Source of the DNA: Bacteroidota bacterium
Lineage (GTDB): Bacteria > Bacteroidota > Bacteroidia > Flavobacteriales > Flavobacteriaceae
Reading direction: 5' to 3'
NCBI GenBank assembly: GCA_018267095.1
Contig: JAFDZC010000017.1
Coordinates: 78,431 to 142,430 of the forward strand
DNA: 64,000 nt
The notes under the pieces were generated by a model that was not told the origin of the DNA, did not search any database, and saw only the letters and a list, made by a program, of their open reading frames with translations. A program made the position numbers and the translations under genes. Shown one piece after another: positions 42,533 to 50,939 of the stretch (positions within the stretch are counted from its first letter, which is position 1; every line of letters starts with the position of its first letter).

Positions 42533-43948
42533 CTACAACAAAGTGCTGGGGCAAACATATTCAGTGACCGGAAGTTGGGATTGTTTTATTTCAGCAAAAC
42601 CTCCGCTGACGTCTACAAAGTTGTTCCAGCCCAATTGTTTGAGAATTGAAGCGGCAATCATACTGCGGTATCCGCCGGCACAATGCAAAACAAAGGGCTC
42701 GTCTTTGGGAATTTCATCCAAGCGTTTGTATAATTCGTTCATCGGAATGTTCACCGCACCCACTAAATGTTCTGAGTCAAATTCTGATTTTTTGCGTACG
42801 TCAATCACCGGAATGATGCCAGTGTTTAATCTATTTTTAAGTTCTTCAGCACTGATGCGGTCAACGGTTTCAACAGGTTTGCCGGCTTGTTTCCAACGGT
42901 TAAAGCCGCCTTCTAAATAGCCGATGGTTCGGTCATAGCCCACGCGTGAGAGACGAATAAGCGCTTCTACTTCTTTGTCTGGGTCGGCAATCAATAAAAT
43001 CGGTTGCTGGATATCAGCAATCATTTCACCCACCCACATCGCAAAATTTCCGTCTATACCAATGTTGATGCTGCCCGGAATAAATCCATTCGCAAAATCA
43101 CCGGCAGAGCGAACATCCAGCATGATGGCATGTTCGTGTAATGCTTTATGCGCAAATTCTTCAGGCGTAAGCGGTTGTTGTGCGCGGTCTAAAATCAAAT
43201 CTAATGATTCATAACCTTGAAGGTTCATCAACACATTTTTCGGAAAATAGCCCGGAGGCGTGGTCAGACCGTTGAGCAAAGCCGCTACAAATTCGTCTTC
43301 GGTGAGCGCCGGATTAAGCGCATAATTGGTTCTCTTTTGATTGCCCAAAGTATCGGTGGTTTCTTTGCGCATCATTTTGCCGCAAGCACTGCCGGCTCCG
43401 TGGTTCGGATACACGATGACATCATCAGGCAACGGCATAATTTTATCTCTGAGCGAATGATACAACATGCGGGCAAGTTTGTCTTGGGTTAAATCAGCAA
43501 TCACGTGTTGCGCCAAATCCGGGCGGCCTACATCACCTATGAACAGTGTATCGCCCGAAATCAGACCGTGCGGTTTGCCGTTGGCATCGCTCACCAAATA
43601 ACAGGTGCTTTCAAGGGTGTGTCCTGGGGTATGTATCGCTTTGATGGTACAATCACCCACTTTAAATTCTTGACCATCCCGGGCGACCAAAGCTTCAAAA
43701 CCCGGTTGTGCAGTAGGGCCATAGACAATCTGAGCTCCGGTTTTGGCTGCCAAATCTAGATGACCTGAAACAAAATCGGCATGAAAATGCGTTTCAAAAA
43801 CATATTTAATTTGGGCACCATCTTTTTGTGCTCGCGCCATGTAAGGTTCCACTTCTCTGAGTGGGTCTACAATAGCAGCTTCACCGTTGCATTCTATGTA
43901 GTAAGCGGCATGAGCAATGCAGCCGGTATATATTTGTTCTATTTTCAT
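42533..43948 (-). CDS. MBL-fold persulfide dioxygenase-like protein fused to two rhodanese domains (copy 2)
   Basis: The 471-residue paralogue of the protein at 27185-28594 shares the start MKIEQIYTGCIA and the metal motif H54/H56/D58/H63 in THFHADFVSGH. Its first rhodanese domain lacks Cys (ILLIADPDKE) and its second has Cys423 in HCAGGYRS. Expected role: oxidise persulfides to sulfite and move sulfane sulfur. It heads the sulfur operon and has a Crp-type operator at class II distance. The two paralogues differ throughout, so the duplication is old or one copy was acquired. Confidence 0.92.
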   Translation of the reverse strand: MKIEQIYTGCIAHAAYYIECNGEAAIVDPLREVEPYMARAQKDGAQIKYVFETHFHADFVSGHLDLAAKTGAQIVYGPTAQPGFEALVARDGQEFKVGDCTIKAIHTPGHTLESTCYLVSDANGKPHGLISGDTLFIGDVGRPDLAQHVIADLTQDKLARMLYHSLRDKIMPLPDDVIVYPNHGAGSACGKMMRKETTDTLGNQKRTNYALNPALTEDEFVAALLNGLTTPPGYFPKNVLMNLQGYESLDLILDRAQQPLTPEEFAHKALHEHAIMLDVRSAGDFANGFIPGSINIGIDGNFAMWVGEMIADIQQPILLIADPDKEVEALIRLSRVGYDRTIGYLEGGFNRWKQAGKPVETVDRISAEELKNRLNTGIIPVIDVRKKSEFDSEHLVGAVNIPMNELYKRLDEIPKDEPFVLHCAGGYRSMIAASILKQLGWNNFVDVSGGFAEIKQSQLPVTEYVCPSTLL

Positions 43949-43973
43949 GGTTCGTATTTTCTGAATTACGAGC

Positions 43974-44016
43974 CAAAACTAAGGTGTTGATTTGAGGTAA
44001 ACTATGACTTTTGTCA
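43974..44016 (-). promoter_or_regulatory. Promoter and Crp-type operator of the persulfide dioxygenase 2 operon
   Basis: The perfect dyad TGAC-TTTT-GTCA (44005-44016, centre 44010.5) lies 36.5 bp from the last base of the -7 element TAGTTTTG (minus strand, 43974-43981). This is the best-conserved of the four equivalent sites. Confidence 0.65.
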
Positions 44017-44636
44017 CAAAGTAGGAAGGGATACACTTGGCTGTAGGGTCAAGTTGAAGTTTTGCGAAAGACCGGTTGTTTTTGAAAGGTATTATGCTTC
44101 AGAACTATTTTTGGAGATTAGTTATAGTTGGTGAGGTGTTTTGCCACCAAAATGCCCACCAAAAACGGTGGTGACAAAAAGCGATTTCTTCAAACAAAAC
44201 TCGAACGAGATTCAAAGAAAACCCTCAGCACATTAAAGAAGATGTTTGATTGAATAAGTTGTGTTTGTATTGGAGTTTATATAATAATCTTCAGAATTGG
44301 TTGTAAAGGTTTAATGTACACCGCCCAGTTCAAAATATGCGTTATTTCTGCTATTAACAACTTCTTGCGAATTGTTTCCTGAAAAATCACAAGAATTGCA
44401 ACATTGGTTGGTAAACTAACCGAAATTTGAGCTTGATTAGTGCCATCATAATGACAACTCCAAAATTGAATAGATCCGCCATTAGTTTGTTTTATATACA
44501 CCAATTTTCCAGAATTTGAAAATGAATTGATACGAGCAACGGAATGTTTCAGCCAAACTTCGTAAACTTTTTCAACTATTAAACTCGCTCAACAACTCAG
44601 TTGCTCAGCAACTCAGGCACTCAGGCACTCAGCATC
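44017..44636. other. Gene-poor interval between sulfur operon and TauE gene
   Basis: This 620-bp stretch holds no convincing gene. It contains the end of the Crp-type site, a possible decayed propeller fragment (44277-44525) and, at 44540-44636, copy 2 of the composite intergenic repeat with a reverse TTTAG-type module and at least seven CTCAGNNN octamers. Confidence 0.6.
44277..44525 (-). pseudogene. Possible remnant of a PD40/TolB-type propeller gene
   Basis: On the minus strand the frame reads SFSNSGKLVYIKQTNGGS, then WSCHYDGTNQAQISVSLP. This looks like one blade of a PD40/WD40-like propeller (FSPDG-type turn and DGTN loop). It lacks a start, further blades and a coherent C-terminus, so it may be a decayed gene end. 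The call is weak. Confidence 0.25.
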
Positions 44637-44640
44637 TCAA
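44540..44640. repeat. Composite intergenic repeat, copy 2
   Basis: It holds a reverse GACATTCCGTT/TTTAG-type module (44540-44580) followed by about seven consecutive 8-bp units CTCAGNNN (44586-44640) with variable last three bases (TTG, CAA, GCA, GCA, CAT). Confidence 0.75.
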
Positions 44641-45422
44641 GCACTCAATTCCTTCACCAAAATATACACACCCATCAACAATACAAACCAACCAAAAGCC
44701 GGTTTGAGTTGGGCTCCGTTGATTTTTTTAGAAAGTTGTGTGCCAATCAGCATGCCCACAATGGCAATCGCGCTGATGGTGAGCAGTAGTGTATAGTCAA
44801 TGGGAGCGCCGCCGAGGGCATCACCCGCAAAGCCAATGGCCGAGTTGATGCTGATGATCAAAAGCGAAGTGCCGATGGCTTGCTTCATCGGAATACCGGC
44901 AAAAAAGAGTAGGGCCGGGATGATCAAAAAACCACCGCCGGCTCCGAGAAATCCCGTGATAAAACCTATGAGCAAACCGATGAGCGCCAATTTGTTTCTT
45001 TGAGGTTTCTGGGTTTCGGTAGGTTCATCAGAGGGTTTAATCATAGCGATGGAGGCTGCCAACATCAACAGCGCAAACACCAACATAATCAACATGTTTT
45101 TAGTGATTGCAGTGCTGCCGATTGTCCCGATAACCTCAGGTATGGCGGGGAGCATTAATTTGCGCACCAACAGTAAACTCAGCACCGATGGTAGCCCGAA
45201 AGCCAAACCGGATTTAATTTCTAAATTTCCTAATTTGTAGTGACGGTAAGCACCGGTCATGGCCGTAATGCCTACAATAAAAAGTGAATAGCTCGTGGCG
45301 TGTTCGGCTCCAATACCAAACAAATAGACCAAGATGGGCACCGTGAGTATGCTTCCGCCGCCGCCAATGAGCCCGAGGCTGATGCCAATGAGCACCGAGG
45401 CCAAATAACCTAGAATTTCCAT
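44637..45422 (-). CDS. TauE/SafE-family sulfite/sulfonate exporter
   Basis: The 261-residue inner-membrane protein has about eight helices in two homologous halves, with the repeated motif GGGGSILTVPILVYLFG (N-half) and GAGGGFLIIPALLFFAGIP (C-half). TauE/SafE proteins export sulfite or organosulfonates. This fits the product of the neighbouring persulfide dioxygenases, which is sulfite. ATG at 45422 is chosen; the TTG at 45440 falls in the -7 element. A Crp-type operator lies upstream, between it and the crp gene. Confidence 0.9.
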   Translation of the reverse strand: MEILGYLASVLIGISLGLIGGGGSILTVPILVYLFGIGAEHATSYSLFIVGITAMTGAYRHYKLGNLEIKSGLAFGLPSVLSLLLVRKLMLPAIPEVIGTIGSTAITKNMLIMLVFALLMLAASIAMIKPSDEPTETQKPQRNKLALIGLLIGFITGFLGAGGGFLIIPALLFFAGIPMKQAIGTSLLIISINSAIGFAGDALGGAPIDYTLLLTISAIAIVGMLIGTQLSKKINGAQLKPAFGWFVLLMGVYILVKELSA

Positions 45423-45437
45423 AAGGTTTTTTGTTTG

Positions 45438-45480
45438 CAAATTTGACCGATAGGGTCGAGTTGTTTCGTAACTTTTATCA
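45438..45480 (-). promoter_or_regulatory. Promoter and Crp-type operator of the TauE gene
   Basis: The dyad TAAC-TTTT-ATCA (45469-45480, centre 45474.5) lies 36.5 bp from the last base of the minus-strand -7 element CAAATTTG (45438-45445). The spacing is identical to that at the persulfide dioxygenase 2 promoter. Confidence 0.55.
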
Positions 45481-45485
45481 CCGGT

Positions 45486-46112
45486 TTATTTCATGAGTTC
45501 AATTTGGTTGCGATGTAGTTTGACCAGTCCGCGTTGCTCCATTTTTTTGAGCAATCTCGAAATTACCTCACGAGATGTGCTTAAATCGTTGGCAATTTCT
45601 TGATGCGATAGTTTGAGTTCATTGCAACCACAAGCTTCGCGGTGACGATTCAGATAAAATTCTAAGCGTTCGTCCATGGCGCGAAAAGCAATGCTGTCAA
45701 TCACTTCGAGCACTTCTTCAAAACGGCTGCGGTAGGTTTCAATCACAAACTCGTACCAACTGCGGTGTTTCATCATCCACTGATCCATGAGCGGCAGCGG
45801 AATCATCATGAGTTCGGCATCTTCGGTCACCTTGGCCATAATCTGACTTTTTTGGTTGCGCGTGGCACAAATCATCGAAATCGCACAGGCTTGTCCGGGT
45901 TGCAAATAATACATAAAGAATTCACCACCGTCATCGTCTTGTCGGTAAATCTTGATTTGCCCAGCCAAAACCAACACCGTGCTTTTGATGTATTGACCCG
46001 TGCGCATAATGGTCGTGCCGCTTTCAACGTTTTGAAAAACAGCTTCATGTTCCATTTCATCGAGCAAATCTTTTGAAAAACCCGGAAAAAGATGGTGTAC
46101 CGTTGCTTCCAT
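45486..46112 (-). CDS. Crp/Fnr-family transcriptional regulator of the sulfur/efflux island
   Basis: The 208-residue regulator has an N-terminal cNMP-binding-like domain (GTTIMRTGQYIKSTVLVLAG ... YYLQPGQACAISMI), a dimer helix and a C-terminal helix-turn-helix (LSHQEIANDLSTSREVISRL). Its recognition helix SREVISR keeps the Arg-Glu...Arg spacing of E. coli Crp, which contacts GTGA. This agrees with GTGAC half-sites found at four promoters. Cys residues (CAISMIC, ACGC) might sense redox or sulfur species. There is no obvious Fnr-type Fe-S cluster. It probably activates TauE and the neighbouring operons. Confidence 0.88.
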   Translation of the reverse strand: MEATVHHLFPGFSKDLLDEMEHEAVFQNVESGTTIMRTGQYIKSTVLVLAGQIKIYRQDDDGGEFFMYYLQPGQACAISMICATRNQKSQIMAKVTEDAELMMIPLPLMDQWMMKHRSWYEFVIETYRSRFEEVLEVIDSIAFRAMDERLEFYLNRHREACGCNELKLSHQEIANDLSTSREVISRLLKKMEQRGLVKLHRNQIELMK

Positions 46113-46129
46113 AAAAGTAGTTTGTGGCG

Positions 46130-46200
46130 TAAATATATGAAAAAGTTACTGAGATACTGAGCGCCTGAGTACCTGAGCGCCTGAGATTCCGAGAATGAAT
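46130..46200 (-). repeat. Octamer array abutting the crp promoter (composite repeat, copy 3)
   Basis: On the minus strand five or more CTCAGNNN units (46148-46190) lead into TAACTTTTTCATATATTTAC, in which TATATTTA (46130-46137) is a near-consensus -7 element 18 bp before the crp ATG. The same 20-bp junction occurs before the gene at 53365. Confidence 0.65.
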
Positions 46201-46519
46201 ACGTTCGCTAATCTGAATGCTTCATCTAAACTTCATAAACCTTTTACACTTCTTAAACTTAAATTGACCGCTACCCTTTAAGACCGCAAGAAATTTGAAA
46301 ATGAAATGATGCGCGCAACAGAATTTTCAGAATGACAGAAGTATCAATTCAGGTGCTTTGTATTCTATCTTCAAAAACAATAATGTCTTCGAAAATAACT
46401 CTTATTACTATAGCATTAGTACTCAGTAGCTCAGCAACTCAGTAACTTTTTATCTATTACTGTTAATAACTTTATTTGAATTCAGTCTAAATAATTTTGA
46501 CTAATCCATTTCTCAATGA
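46201..46519. other. Gene-poor interval with repeat remnants
   Basis: The interval contains reverse TTTAG-type modules (46228-46262), a short forward octamer array (about 46424-46446) and AT-rich sequence leading to the cytochrome peroxidase promoter. No coding frame of note was seen. Confidence 0.5.
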
Positions 46520-46527
46520 TACATTTG
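46498..46527 (+). promoter_or_regulatory. Promoter of the di-haem peroxidase/TonB receptor operon
   Basis: TTG at 46498-46500 and TACATTTG at 46520-46527 fit the Bacteroidota -33/-7 pair with a 19-bp spacer. The ATG is at 46556. Confidence 0.6.
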
Positions 46528-46555
46528 TGGTGTTATTTTAATTTATTCTAAATAG

Positions 46556-47665
46556 ATGAAAATTTATATACTTCGTTCTCTGCTGTTGCTCTCTTCGGTT
46601 GTGGTAGTTGGCTGCGCCGATGAATACAAAGATCTCAGCGATCATTCCGATCAAACACTAACAGCCAAAAGAGCTCTGGGCAAAAAGTTGTTTTCAGAGA
46701 CTTCACTTTCAAATCCCGGCGGTCAGGCTTGTATTAGCTGTCATGCACCCGAAACCGGTTTTAGTGATCCGTTGCACCGAATTGTTTCGCCCGGAGTTGA
46801 TGCCTCGCTTTTTGGCAGCCGCAATGCTCCGAGTTTGGCCTATAATGTTTTTGCTCCGGCAAGGTATTACAACAATGCCGATGAGACTTTTGTAGGCGGT
46901 ATTTTTCTGGATGGGCGCGCACAAGATTTGCAAGCGCAGGTTTTGGGGCCTTTGCTCAATCCGGTGGAGATGAACAATACTTCGCTCGAGGCGGTGGCGG
47001 CCAAAATCAGAAACCTCAGTTACTTTGAGGATTTTGCCCAAATCTACGGAGCAGCCAACACCGATACTGAATTGGTACACCAACTGGCCGATGCCATTAC
47101 TGCTTTTGAAAAGTCGCCCGAGGTGAGTTCGTTTACTTCAAAATTTGACTATGTCTCTCGTGGCATGATGGCTTTTACATCCGATGAACTCAAAGGTTTT
47201 AACCTCTACAACGGCAAGGCCAATTGCGCTGCTTGTCATGTGTTGGATGAAGACCCCGTCACCGGAAAAGTCTTGTTTACTGATTTTACCTATGACAACA
47301 TCGGAGTTCCTAAAAATCCGCACAATCCGTTTTATCATATGCCTACAGTCCACAATCCGCAAGGAACTGCTTATGTAGATTTGGGTATTGGTCAAGTGGT
47401 CAATGCACCGCAGCACAACGGAAAATTCAAAGTGCCCAGCTTGCGCAACATTGCCGTATCGGCGCCTTATTTCCACAATGGGGTGTTCAACACTTTAGAT
47501 GAAGTGATTCGTTTTTACAACCGTCGCAAAGTTGAGAATTTAGGTCAGCCTGAAACACCTACCAATGTCAACGTTGATGAACTCGGTGATTTAAAACTTA
47601 CCGAAGCCGAAGAACAACAACTCAAAAAATTCTTAGAAACCCTTACTGATCACTACCGCCCGTAA
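46556..47665 (+). CDS. Lipid-anchored di-haem cytochrome c peroxidase (CcpA/MauG family)
   Basis: The 369-residue protein is a lipoprotein (VVVVGC, Cys20) with two c-type haem sites: C59-I-S-C62-H63 and C224-A-A-C227-H228. It has CCP-like motifs such as GKKLFSETSLS at the start, SRNAPSLAYNVF, FFLDGRA-type FLDGRAQDLQ and PSLRNIAVSAPYFHNG near the end. It likely reduces H2O2 or carries out MauG-like oxidation in the periplasm. The downstream TonB receptor starts 2 bp after its stop, suggesting joint function in iron or metallophore handling. Confidence 0.9.
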   Translation: MKIYILRSLLLLSSVVVVGCADEYKDLSDHSDQTLTAKRALGKKLFSETSLSNPGGQACISCHAPETGFSDPLHRIVSPGVDASLFGSRNAPSLAYNVFAPARYYNNADETFVGGIFLDGRAQDLQAQVLGPLLNPVEMNNTSLEAVAAKIRNLSYFEDFAQIYGAANTDTELVHQLADAITAFEKSPEVSSFTSKFDYVSRGMMAFTSDELKGFNLYNGKANCAACHVLDEDPVTGKVLFTDFTYDNIGVPKNPHNPFYHMPTVHNPQGTAYVDLGIGQVVNAPQHNGKFKVPSLRNIAVSAPYFHNGVFNTLDEVIRFYNRRKVENLGQPETPTNVNVDELGDLKLTEAEEQQLKKFLETLTDHYRP

Positions 47666-47667
47666 TC

Positions 47668-49836
47668 ATGAAAAATACACATCAAATCCTTTTCTTCTCA
47701 ATCATGCTCCTATCCCAAACCCTTTTTGCCCAAGAAAAAGCTACCGAGCTTGATGAAGTGCTGGTCAAAGGCTACAAAACGGTCAATGGTGTCGGGCATT
47801 TGGTCGGTACCAAAAACGCCGTGATTTATGCCGGTAAAAAGTCTGAAGTGGTACTTACCGATAGTTTAGATGCCAACAAAGCCATCAACAATACGCGTCA
47901 GATTTTGGGCAGAATTCCCGGTCTGAACATCGTCGAGACCGAGAGCAGTGGCTTTACGGCCAACGGAATTGCTACGCGTGGACTCAATCCGTCGCAAAGT
48001 GTCGAGATGAACACGCGCCAAAACGGTTACAACATTAGCGCCGACGTGTACGGTTATAATGAATCGTATTACTTGCCGCCCATGGAAGCCGTTTCACGCA
48101 TTGAATTTGTTCGTGGAGCCGCTTCGTTGCAATTTGGTTCACAGTTTGGCGGATTGGTCAATTACGTGCTTAAAGAGGCACCAAAAGACAAACCCATCGA
48201 GTTCACCACGGCACAAACCCTGGGCAGTTTTGGCATGTTCAATTCGTTTAATGCTTTGGGCGCCCACTACAAAAAGTTCAGTTTTTACGGTTATGTTCAG
48301 TACCGCAATATGGATGGTTACCGTCCGAACAGTCAGCAATGGCAACTTTCGGGCTTTGGCAAACTCAACTATAAAGCTTCGGAAAAACTCAATATGGGGT
48401 TAGAGTATTCGTTGCTGAGAAATCGTTTGCAAATGCCCGGAGGTCTGACGGATAAAATGTTTGACAACGATCCGCGCAGCTCAACCCGTGCCCGCAACTG
48501 GCTCAAAAGCCCTTGGAACATCGTCACGGCTTATGCCAATTACACCCCGAGCAAAGAATCAACACTTAGCGTGAAAACCTCATTTTTGTTCAGCAATCGC
48601 TCATTGGTGTGGCGCAATGAAGACGGAGGCCCTGAAGCCACCGATGGGATTGATCCGGTTACCTTAGATTTTGTGCCGCGTGAAGTGGGTATTGAAAACA
48701 TGCACAACACCACTACTGAAGTGCGCTTTTCACAACAATACAAACTCGGAAAACAAAAATCAACATTAGCCGCCGGACTGCGTCAGAGTTATGGTTGGTT
48801 TACGCGTCAGGGCGGAGGCGAAGGCACCACAGGCAGCGATTTTGATTTGAGCATTACCGGTAATTGGGGTTATGATTTAGATTTTTCGACCACCAACTTG
48901 GCACCGTTTGTAGAAAATATGTTTAAAATAACCGATGCTTTTTCAATCACGCCGGGCATCCGGTTTGAATACCTCAAAAATACGATCAAAGGTCATAAAG
49001 AAGTCGAAGGCGATATCCAAAAGGTCGATCAACTCAAAGCCAGAAGTTTTGTGTTGTTGGGCACCGGATTAGAGTATAAAGTTTTTGGGAATGCCAACCT
49101 ATACGCCAACATCAGTCAGGCGTATCGACCGATTGATTACAGCCAACTCGAACCGTTTGGTGTGACCTCAAAAATTGATTCAAACCTCAAAGACAGCAAA
49201 GGTTTCAACAGCGATTTGGGTTTTAGAAGTACCGTCAAGAATTATCTGAATTTTGACGTGAGTGTTTTTTACTTGGCTTACAACGATCGTATTGGTGTGA
49301 CTTTGGCCACTGATGAGGTTACCGGCGATTTGTATTCACTCAGAAAAAACATTGCCAACAGCGTGCACAAAGGCGTTGAATGTTATGCCGAATTCAATCT
49401 GCTCAAATACCTCAATCAAGAGAGTAAATCCGGACTCAGTTTGTTCAATTCGTATTCGTATACCGATGCACGTTATGTAAGCGGTCCGTTTGACGGAAAA
49501 CGCGTCGAGGCTGCAGCACGCATCATCAACCGAACCGGTTTGATTTTCTCGACCGAAAAATTCTCAACTACTTTTCAAGTCAACCATGTAGGCGATGCAT
49601 TTGGCGATGCTTCGAACGCCCGAGTCAGCGACGATCCGGTGGCGGGTTATATTCCGGCCTACACCGTTTTGGATTGGAGCGCGAGCGCACAGCTCAAAAA
49701 CTACAGTCTTAAATTCGGTTGCAACAATATCACCGACAAAGCCTATTTTACGCGCCGTACCGATGAATATCCCGGGCCAGGCATCATACCGGCAGTAGGC
49801 AGAAGTTTTTATGCGGGCTTTGTAGCGAAGTTTTAA
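47668..49836 (+). CDS. TonB-dependent receptor (FecA/siderophore type)
   Basis: The 722-residue outer-membrane receptor has a signal peptide (KNTHQILFFSIMLLSQTLFAQ), a plug (about 60-175, NNTRQILGRIPGLNIVE, GIATRGLNPSQ, RIEFVRGAASLQFGSQFGG) and a barrel with the C-terminal end GRSFYAGFVAKF. The lack of a CarboxypepD domain and the plug pattern resemble FecA-like metal-chelate receptors. It is co-transcribed with a di-haem peroxidase. The ligand is inferred only. Confidence 0.9.
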   Translation: MKNTHQILFFSIMLLSQTLFAQEKATELDEVLVKGYKTVNGVGHLVGTKNAVIYAGKKSEVVLTDSLDANKAINNTRQILGRIPGLNIVETESSGFTANGIATRGLNPSQSVEMNTRQNGYNISADVYGYNESYYLPPMEAVSRIEFVRGAASLQFGSQFGGLVNYVLKEAPKDKPIEFTTAQTLGSFGMFNSFNALGAHYKKFSFYGYVQYRNMDGYRPNSQQWQLSGFGKLNYKASEKLNMGLEYSLLRNRLQMPGGLTDKMFDNDPRSSTRARNWLKSPWNIVTAYANYTPSKESTLSVKTSFLFSNRSLVWRNEDGGPEATDGIDPVTLDFVPREVGIENMHNTTTEVRFSQQYKLGKQKSTLAAGLRQSYGWFTRQGGGEGTTGSDFDLSITGNWGYDLDFSTTNLAPFVENMFKITDAFSITPGIRFEYLKNTIKGHKEVEGDIQKVDQLKARSFVLLGTGLEYKVFGNANLYANISQAYRPIDYSQLEPFGVTSKIDSNLKDSKGFNSDLGFRSTVKNYLNFDVSVFYLAYNDRIGVTLATDEVTGDLYSLRKNIANSVHKGVECYAEFNLLKYLNQESKSGLSLFNSYSYTDARYVSGPFDGKRVEAAARIINRTGLIFSTEKFSTTFQVNHVGDAFGDASNARVSDDPVAGYIPAYTVLDWSASAQLKNYSLKFGCNNITDKAYFTRRTDEYPGPGIIPAVGRSFYAGFVAKF

Positions 49837-49921
49837 AGGAGAACGCTTTGCTTTATGACCGCTTCGCTTTAGGATACGGCTGTGCCTTTAGATGTTTTAT
49901 GTTGATGTTGCATTTTGAATG

Positions 49922-50262
49922 TTGATTGAGGTTACGTTTTTTGACAACTGACAACTGACAACTGACGACAGACTACAAGTTTAAAAAAGTTTAAGAAGTT
50001 TAGTTGAGGCATTCCGTTAACATAATCAATTCACTTCCAAATTTCCAAATTGTCTTTTGTCAAAAGGTGTAGCCGTGTCTGTAGCGCAGCGTGTCTAACA
50101 GCGCAGCGGTCTATTTTTGTTTAAGAAGTTTAGAAAGTTTAAGAAGTTTAGTTGAAACATTCCGTTCCTGACGACCGACAACCCGACGACTGACGACCGA
50201 CGACCGACAACTCAAAGTTTACACGAAATATCGAGTTACACGAATTGTCTCAGTTTCTCAGC
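49922..50262. repeat. Composite intergenic repeat, copy 4
   Basis: In order: GACAACT heptamers (49938-49970), a TTTAAAAAAGTTTAAGAAG module with GAGGCATTCCGTT, a 79-bp GC-rich block (50047-50125), a second TTTAG module with AACATTCCGTTCC, GACRACY heptamers (50167-50210), a TTTACACGAAA...GAGTTACACGAA module and a short octamer run (CTCAG, about 50248-50262). It fills the 429-bp gap after the TonB receptor. No gene is seen. Confidence 0.8.
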
Positions 50263-50265
50263 CAC

Positions 50266-50934
50266 TTATTCAACTAACAACTTTTGAATTACTTCTTGAT
50301 TGCCTCGGATTAATTTTACTAAATACACGCCGGGTTGGCAATGATCGAGTTTGATTTGGGTGGTAACATCTAACGGTTGCATAGACCAAACTTCTTTACC
50401 TAATAAATCGAATACTTTGATCTGATCTAATTTTTGAGGTGTGGTCAAAATGCAAGTTCCGGCTGTTGGATTGGGCGCTATAACAGCATTTAATAAAGCG
50501 TTTGATTGAATAGACATATTGCTTAAGTCAATCATTCTGTAGTAAAGCGATTCAACGGTAATGGTATTGTAAGGCGGATTGTCTTCGATCAAAATAACGT
50601 TGACCGACATTTTGATGTGTGTCACATTTGCCGGTAAAGCTTCATTATAATAAACATCATTGTCATAGATATTCAGATTGCTGAAATTGACCACTTGTTG
50701 GGTGATATCATAAAACATCTTGACTTCTAAGGTATCGTTGACTACTTCAACAACACTGCTCATGGTCGGCACATAATAATCTAATATGCCAATACTAAAA
50801 TGAAATTGATGTTGCTCGTTTGAAATGGGCGTGTAGCTAAATTGTGGACTTTGCACATTGATATGCAGATATTCTTGTGCATTATTCTGCAAAGATGTAA
50901 AAACGAACAGCCAGAATAAAATTTGTTTTTTCAT
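50266..50934 (-). CDS. T9SS-sorted secreted protein of unknown function
   Basis: The 222-residue protein has a signal peptide (MKKQILFWLFVFTSLQNNAQ), a beta-rich middle without a known domain, and a type A sorting domain at the C-terminus (APNPTAGTCIL ... IKVFDLLGKEVW ... QPGVYLVKLIRG). It is the last gene of a three-gene operon (52797 to 50266) of similar T9SS proteins. It is likely cell-surface or released. Confidence 0.8.
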   Translation of the reverse strand: MKKQILFWLFVFTSLQNNAQEYLHINVQSPQFSYTPISNEQHQFHFSIGILDYYVPTMSSVVEVVNDTLEVKMFYDITQQVVNFSNLNIYDNDVYYNEALPANVTHIKMSVNVILIEDNPPYNTITVESLYYRMIDLSNMSIQSNALLNAVIAPNPTAGTCILTTPQKLDQIKVFDLLGKEVWSMQPLDVTTQIKLDHCQPGVYLVKLIRGNQEVIQKLLVE

Positions 50935-50939
50935 AATCC

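Noticed and set aside
44152-44255. A 34-residue plus-strand frame rich in Lys (MPTKNGGDKKRF...)
   Set aside because: It is too short and unsupported by promoter, neighbours or family likeness.
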